Source: Flavobacteriaceae bacterium
Lineage (GTDB): Bacteria > Bacteroidota > Bacteroidia > Flavobacteriales > Flavobacteriaceae
Direction: 5' to 3'
Assembly: GCA_024635765.1 (NCBI GenBank)
Contig: JAGXIE010000187.1
Span: 1 to 43,078 of the forward strand
Length of the DNA stretch: 43,078 nt
Shown: positions 40,737-43,078 of the stretch, one piece after another
Position numbering within the stretch: position 1 is the first letter of the stretch
Layout of the letters: every line of letters starts with the position of its first letter
Program-made: the position numbers and the translations under genes
The notes under the pieces: generated by a model
The model's input: the letters and a program-made list of their open reading frames with translations, nothing else
What the model was told of the DNA's origin: nothing
Database searches by the model: none

Positions 40737-41735
40737 TTATAATGATTTTCTGATGATAAGGCTGTTTGGGTTTTCAACTTGGGCAAATTCATTATTTAAA
40801 ATCATTTGCGCGAGTCGTTCACCCATCAGGTTGAAGTTAGTTGATATGGTCGTAATACCTCCTTCTACGATTTCTTTTAATAGTGTGTCATTATAAGAAA
40901 TAATGCCAATGTCCTTGGCAATTGTCAAATTCTTCTCTTTAAGACGTTTTATAATTCGGATCAAATTTATATCATCAAGGATCACATATAATTCTCCCAT
41001 TGATAATTCTCGATTATTCAGTGTGTCTATAACTTCTTTTTGAATTCCATGATGTGAACAAAACAGATTAAAGCCATCAAGAATTCCTTGGGGTTGTCGA
41101 GCTTCTAGATATAATAAAATTACTTTTTCATAACCTTTTATTTGATTTAGTCCAGCCTGAAGCCCTTGGTAGATGTCTTTTTTAAAATTTTGATATACAG
41201 AAGGGTACTCTGACAGCTCTTCATGGGTTTGGTCCAATATATATACTTTACTTTTCGGCAGTCTGTCAATAACATGCTCGGTATTTTTAAGATTGGCCGG
41301 CATGATGACGTAATAACTGTAATCTCCAACATTGTCATTTATTAATTTACTAAAGACTTCATGATTAAAATGATGAAAAAAGATGTCTACTTGCACATTG
41401 TCACCGAGTGCTGTCAAAAACGAATTATAAAGATCTTCCTTAAAAGAATTGAATTCATCAAACAATAAAAATATTTTTTGATTTACATCGACATTCTCAC
41501 TATTGACATAATAGCCTTTCCCTACAATCGACTTAATAATTCCTCTAGCTTTTAGTTCGTTGAATGCAGTAAGAACTGTATCTCTAGAAAGGGAATATTG
41601 ATTTTTCACACTATTTAAAGATGGTAGTTTATCGCCTTTTTTTAAAGTTCCATCAACGATAGCACCTTCAATTGAAGCAACAATTTGTTTGTACTTGGGC
41701 GCACCAGACTTTTCTTTAATTTTAATAATTCCCAT
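40737..41735 (-). CDS. GntR-type regulator with LacI-like sugar-binding domain
   Basis: A 332-residue regulator from the ATG at 41735; a TTG six bases further upstream is unnecessary. Residues ~12-80 are a GntR winged helix ('GDKLPSLNSVKNQYSLSRDT', wing 'IVGKGYYV'). Residues ~88-332 form a periplasmic-binding-like effector domain ('KVYILDQTHEE', 'IGIISYNDTLLKEIVEGGITT', 'GERLAQMIL'). This AraR-like architecture suits a sugar-released repressor. It is the first gene of the galactose operon and divergent from galE, so galactose or a derivative is the probable effector. Confidence 0.9.
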   Translation of the reverse strand: MGIIKIKEKSGAPKYKQIVASIEGAIVDGTLKKGDKLPSLNSVKNQYSLSRDTVLTAFNELKARGIIKSIVGKGYYVNSENVDVNQKIFLLFDEFNSFKEDLYNSFLTALGDNVQVDIFFHHFNHEVFSKLINDNVGDYSYYVIMPANLKNTEHVIDRLPKSKVYILDQTHEELSEYPSVYQNFKKDIYQGLQAGLNQIKGYEKVILLYLEARQPQGILDGFNLFCSHHGIQKEVIDTLNNRELSMGELYVILDDINLIRIIKRLKEKNLTIAKDIGIISYNDTLLKEIVEGGITTISTNFNLMGERLAQMILNNEFAQVENPNSLIIRKSL

Positions 41736-41762
41736 AAACAAATTTAATATAAATTATTTAAA

Positions 41763-41789
41763 AAACAAACTGGTAGGTACTGGTTGTTT
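41763..41789. promoter_or_regulatory. Candidate operator between the galactose regulator and galE
   Basis: Two direct ACTGGT repeats (41769-41774 and 41779-41784) are ten bases apart, one helical turn. They are framed by the inverted arms AAACAA (41763-41768) and TTGTTT (41784-41789). The site lies 28 bases before the regulator ATG and 61 before galE, so one protein could control both directions. It differs from the alginate operator. Confidence 0.45.
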
Positions 41790-41850
41790 ATATTTAAGAA
41801 AAAACATAAATTGCATATTGAAATTAACACAAGTAAAATAGCTATTTAAA

Positions 41851-42882
41851 ATGAAAACTAAAATAATTGTAACAGGAGGATGTGGCTATATTGGATCACA
41901 CACGGTCATTGAATTAATCGAAAACCATTTTGATGTTGTCATAATAGATGACTTATCGAATTCAACAGAGAAGACATTGCAGCGCATACAAAAGATTACT
42001 GGAGTTCTTCCAACATTTGTAAATCTCGATTTAAAAGATGAAAATGCCACACATACTATTTTTGAAACTCATAAAGATGCACTTGGAGTTATACATTTTG
42101 CCGCCCATAAAGCCGTGGGTGAATCGGTACAAAAGCCTTTGAGGTATTACAAAAACAACCTTTATTCATTATTGAACACATTAGAAGCACAGAGTGAACA
42201 TGGGATAACTAATTTTATATTCTCTTCTTCGGCAACAGTTTATGGCACTCCAGATGTATTACCAATTACCGAAAAAAACGAAACACAGCGCCCATTTTCC
42301 CCTTATGGAAACACAAAAAAAATTGCGGAAGAAATTTTAGATGACTATTCAAAATCCAATAAAGAGTTTTCAGCTATTTCATTACGGTATTTTAATCCCA
42401 TTGGTGCTCATGAATCTGGAGAAATAGGTGAGTTGCCTAATGGAATCCCTAACAACTTAATGCCATATATTACCCAAACAGCTGCTGGCATTAGAGAGAA
42501 ATTACTGGTCTTTGGTAATGATTACCCAACTAAAGATGGAACACCAATCAGAGATTACATTCATGTTGTGGATTTAGCAAAAGCACATGTTTTTGCATTG
42601 AACCGATTACTTCATAAAGAGCAAGAGAAATCACTGGAATTTTTCAACCTTGGTACAGGAGTCGGCTATTCTGTTTTAGATGTAATCAATTCATTTGAAG
42701 AAGTGACCAATTCTAAACTTAATTATGAAATAACCGGCAGACGAGAAGGCGACGTAGCTCAACTTTATGCGGCTACAGATTTGGCCAAAGAGAAACTAGG
42801 TTGGACCGCTAAAAAGGAATTAAATGAAATGATTATTTCATCATGGACATGGGAACAAAAATATAGAAATGAAACCAATTAA
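41851..42882 (+). CDS. galE: UDP-glucose 4-epimerase
   Basis: A 343-residue extended SDR. The NAD motif is GGCGYIG (9-15). Catalytic Ser126/Ser127 region (SSSATVYG), Tyr152 and Lys156 (YGNTK) match GalE. 'RYFNPIGAHESGEIGE' and 'RDYIHVVDLAKAH' are diagnostic. It regenerates UDP-glucose from UDP-galactose and completes the Leloir pathway. It is transcribed divergently from the gal operon over a shared control region. Confidence 0.96.
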   Translation: MKTKIIVTGGCGYIGSHTVIELIENHFDVVIIDDLSNSTEKTLQRIQKITGVLPTFVNLDLKDENATHTIFETHKDALGVIHFAAHKAVGESVQKPLRYYKNNLYSLLNTLEAQSEHGITNFIFSSSATVYGTPDVLPITEKNETQRPFSPYGNTKKIAEEILDDYSKSNKEFSAISLRYFNPIGAHESGEIGELPNGIPNNLMPYITQTAAGIREKLLVFGNDYPTKDGTPIRDYIHVVDLAKAHVFALNRLLHKEQEKSLEFFNLGTGVGYSVLDVINSFEEVTNSKLNYEITGRREGDVAQLYAATDLAKEKLGWTAKKELNEMIISSWTWEQKYRNETN

Positions 42883-42888
42883 ACTAGT

Positions 42889-43078
42889 ATGATACAATCT
42901 AGAACCACTTTAACGGAAATATCAAGAGCACTGAATTTATCGGTTTCAACGATTTCTAAATCGCTCTCAAACAGTTCAGAAATTAGCCCGTTTACCAAAG
43001 AGAGAGTAAAAGAATTTGCAAAAAGCTGTAATTATGTTCCTAACTCCTTTGCTTCAAGTTTTCGCAAAGGGTACACGA
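42889..43078 (+). CDS. LacI-family transcriptional regulator (partial, cut by window edge)
   Basis: The ATG at 42889 follows galE by 6 bases. The 63 visible residues hold the LacI helix-turn-helix 'TLTEISRALNLSVSTISKSL' and hinge 'AKSCNYVPNSFASSFRKG'. The effector domain is outside the window. The gene probably begins or controls a neighbouring sugar locus. It is intact as far as seen. Confidence 0.9.
   Translation, partial: MIQSRTTLTEISRALNLSVSTISKSLSNSSEISPFTKERVKEFAKSCNYVPNSFASSFRKGYT

Overview
The window comes from the chromosome of a marine-type Bacteroidota, most likely a Flavobacteriaceae member. The evidence is an AT-rich sequence, Bacteroidetes promoters (TTG/TTTG, a 19-22 base spacer, then TAnnTTTG), a SusC/SusD pair, type IX secretion C-terminal tails, Bacteroidetes lipobox signal peptides and a tmRNA tag GENNYALAA.

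Layout. Positions 1-2401 are chromosomal: a truncated lipoprotein gene, a lysine-forming saccharopine dehydrogenase-type gene, and the tmRNA gene ssrA. Positions ~2402-35890 look like a ~33.5 kb integrated island. A tyrosine integrase lies just downstream of ssrA, followed by a BfmA/BtgA-type mobilization gene, non-coding DNA with repeats, and a large alginate utilization locus. The last 13 bases at the end of ssrA (TCTCCGACTCCAC) recur at 35878-35890, and a 23-base arm-like repeat (20/23 identical) lies inside each junction. Positions 35891-43078 are again chromosomal: a Leloir galactose locus (gntR-galM-SSS symporter-galK-galT, divergent from galE) and the start of a LacI-type regulator. Before insertion, ssrA probably neighboured galT.

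Alginate system. Seven alginate lyases are present: PL7 x4, PL6 x2 and PL17 x1. They accompany a SusC/SusD importer, a PKD surface lipoprotein and a secreted T9SS protein of unknown function. The predicted route is: surface and secreted PL7/PL6 endolyases cut the polymer; SusCD imports oligomers; PL17 releases unsaturated monouronate; KdgF speeds its conversion to DEH; an MFS carrier brings it into the cytoplasm; SDR reductases make KDG; KdgK phosphorylates it; and Eda yields pyruvate plus glyceraldehyde-3-phosphate. Extra genes are an esterase-like hydrolase, a gluconokinase/6-phosphogluconate dehydrogenase fusion, an NRAMP-fold transporter lacking the metal motif, and an RraA-like protein.

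Regulation. A FadR-type GntR regulator sits in the locus. A tandem operator (TTGGTTTACCA-GA-TTGGTTTACCAA) occurs three times with no mismatch, each time abutting the -7 box of a lyase or susC promoter with a 19-base spacer. A degenerate copy precedes the PL17 gene and a single copy precedes gntR. The half-site resembles the proteobacterial UxuR/ExuR box. A compact three-hairpin element with a -7 box and terminator, antisense to the susC leader, is a candidate small RNA. A LacI-type gene at the end of the catabolic operon is a nonsense pseudogene.
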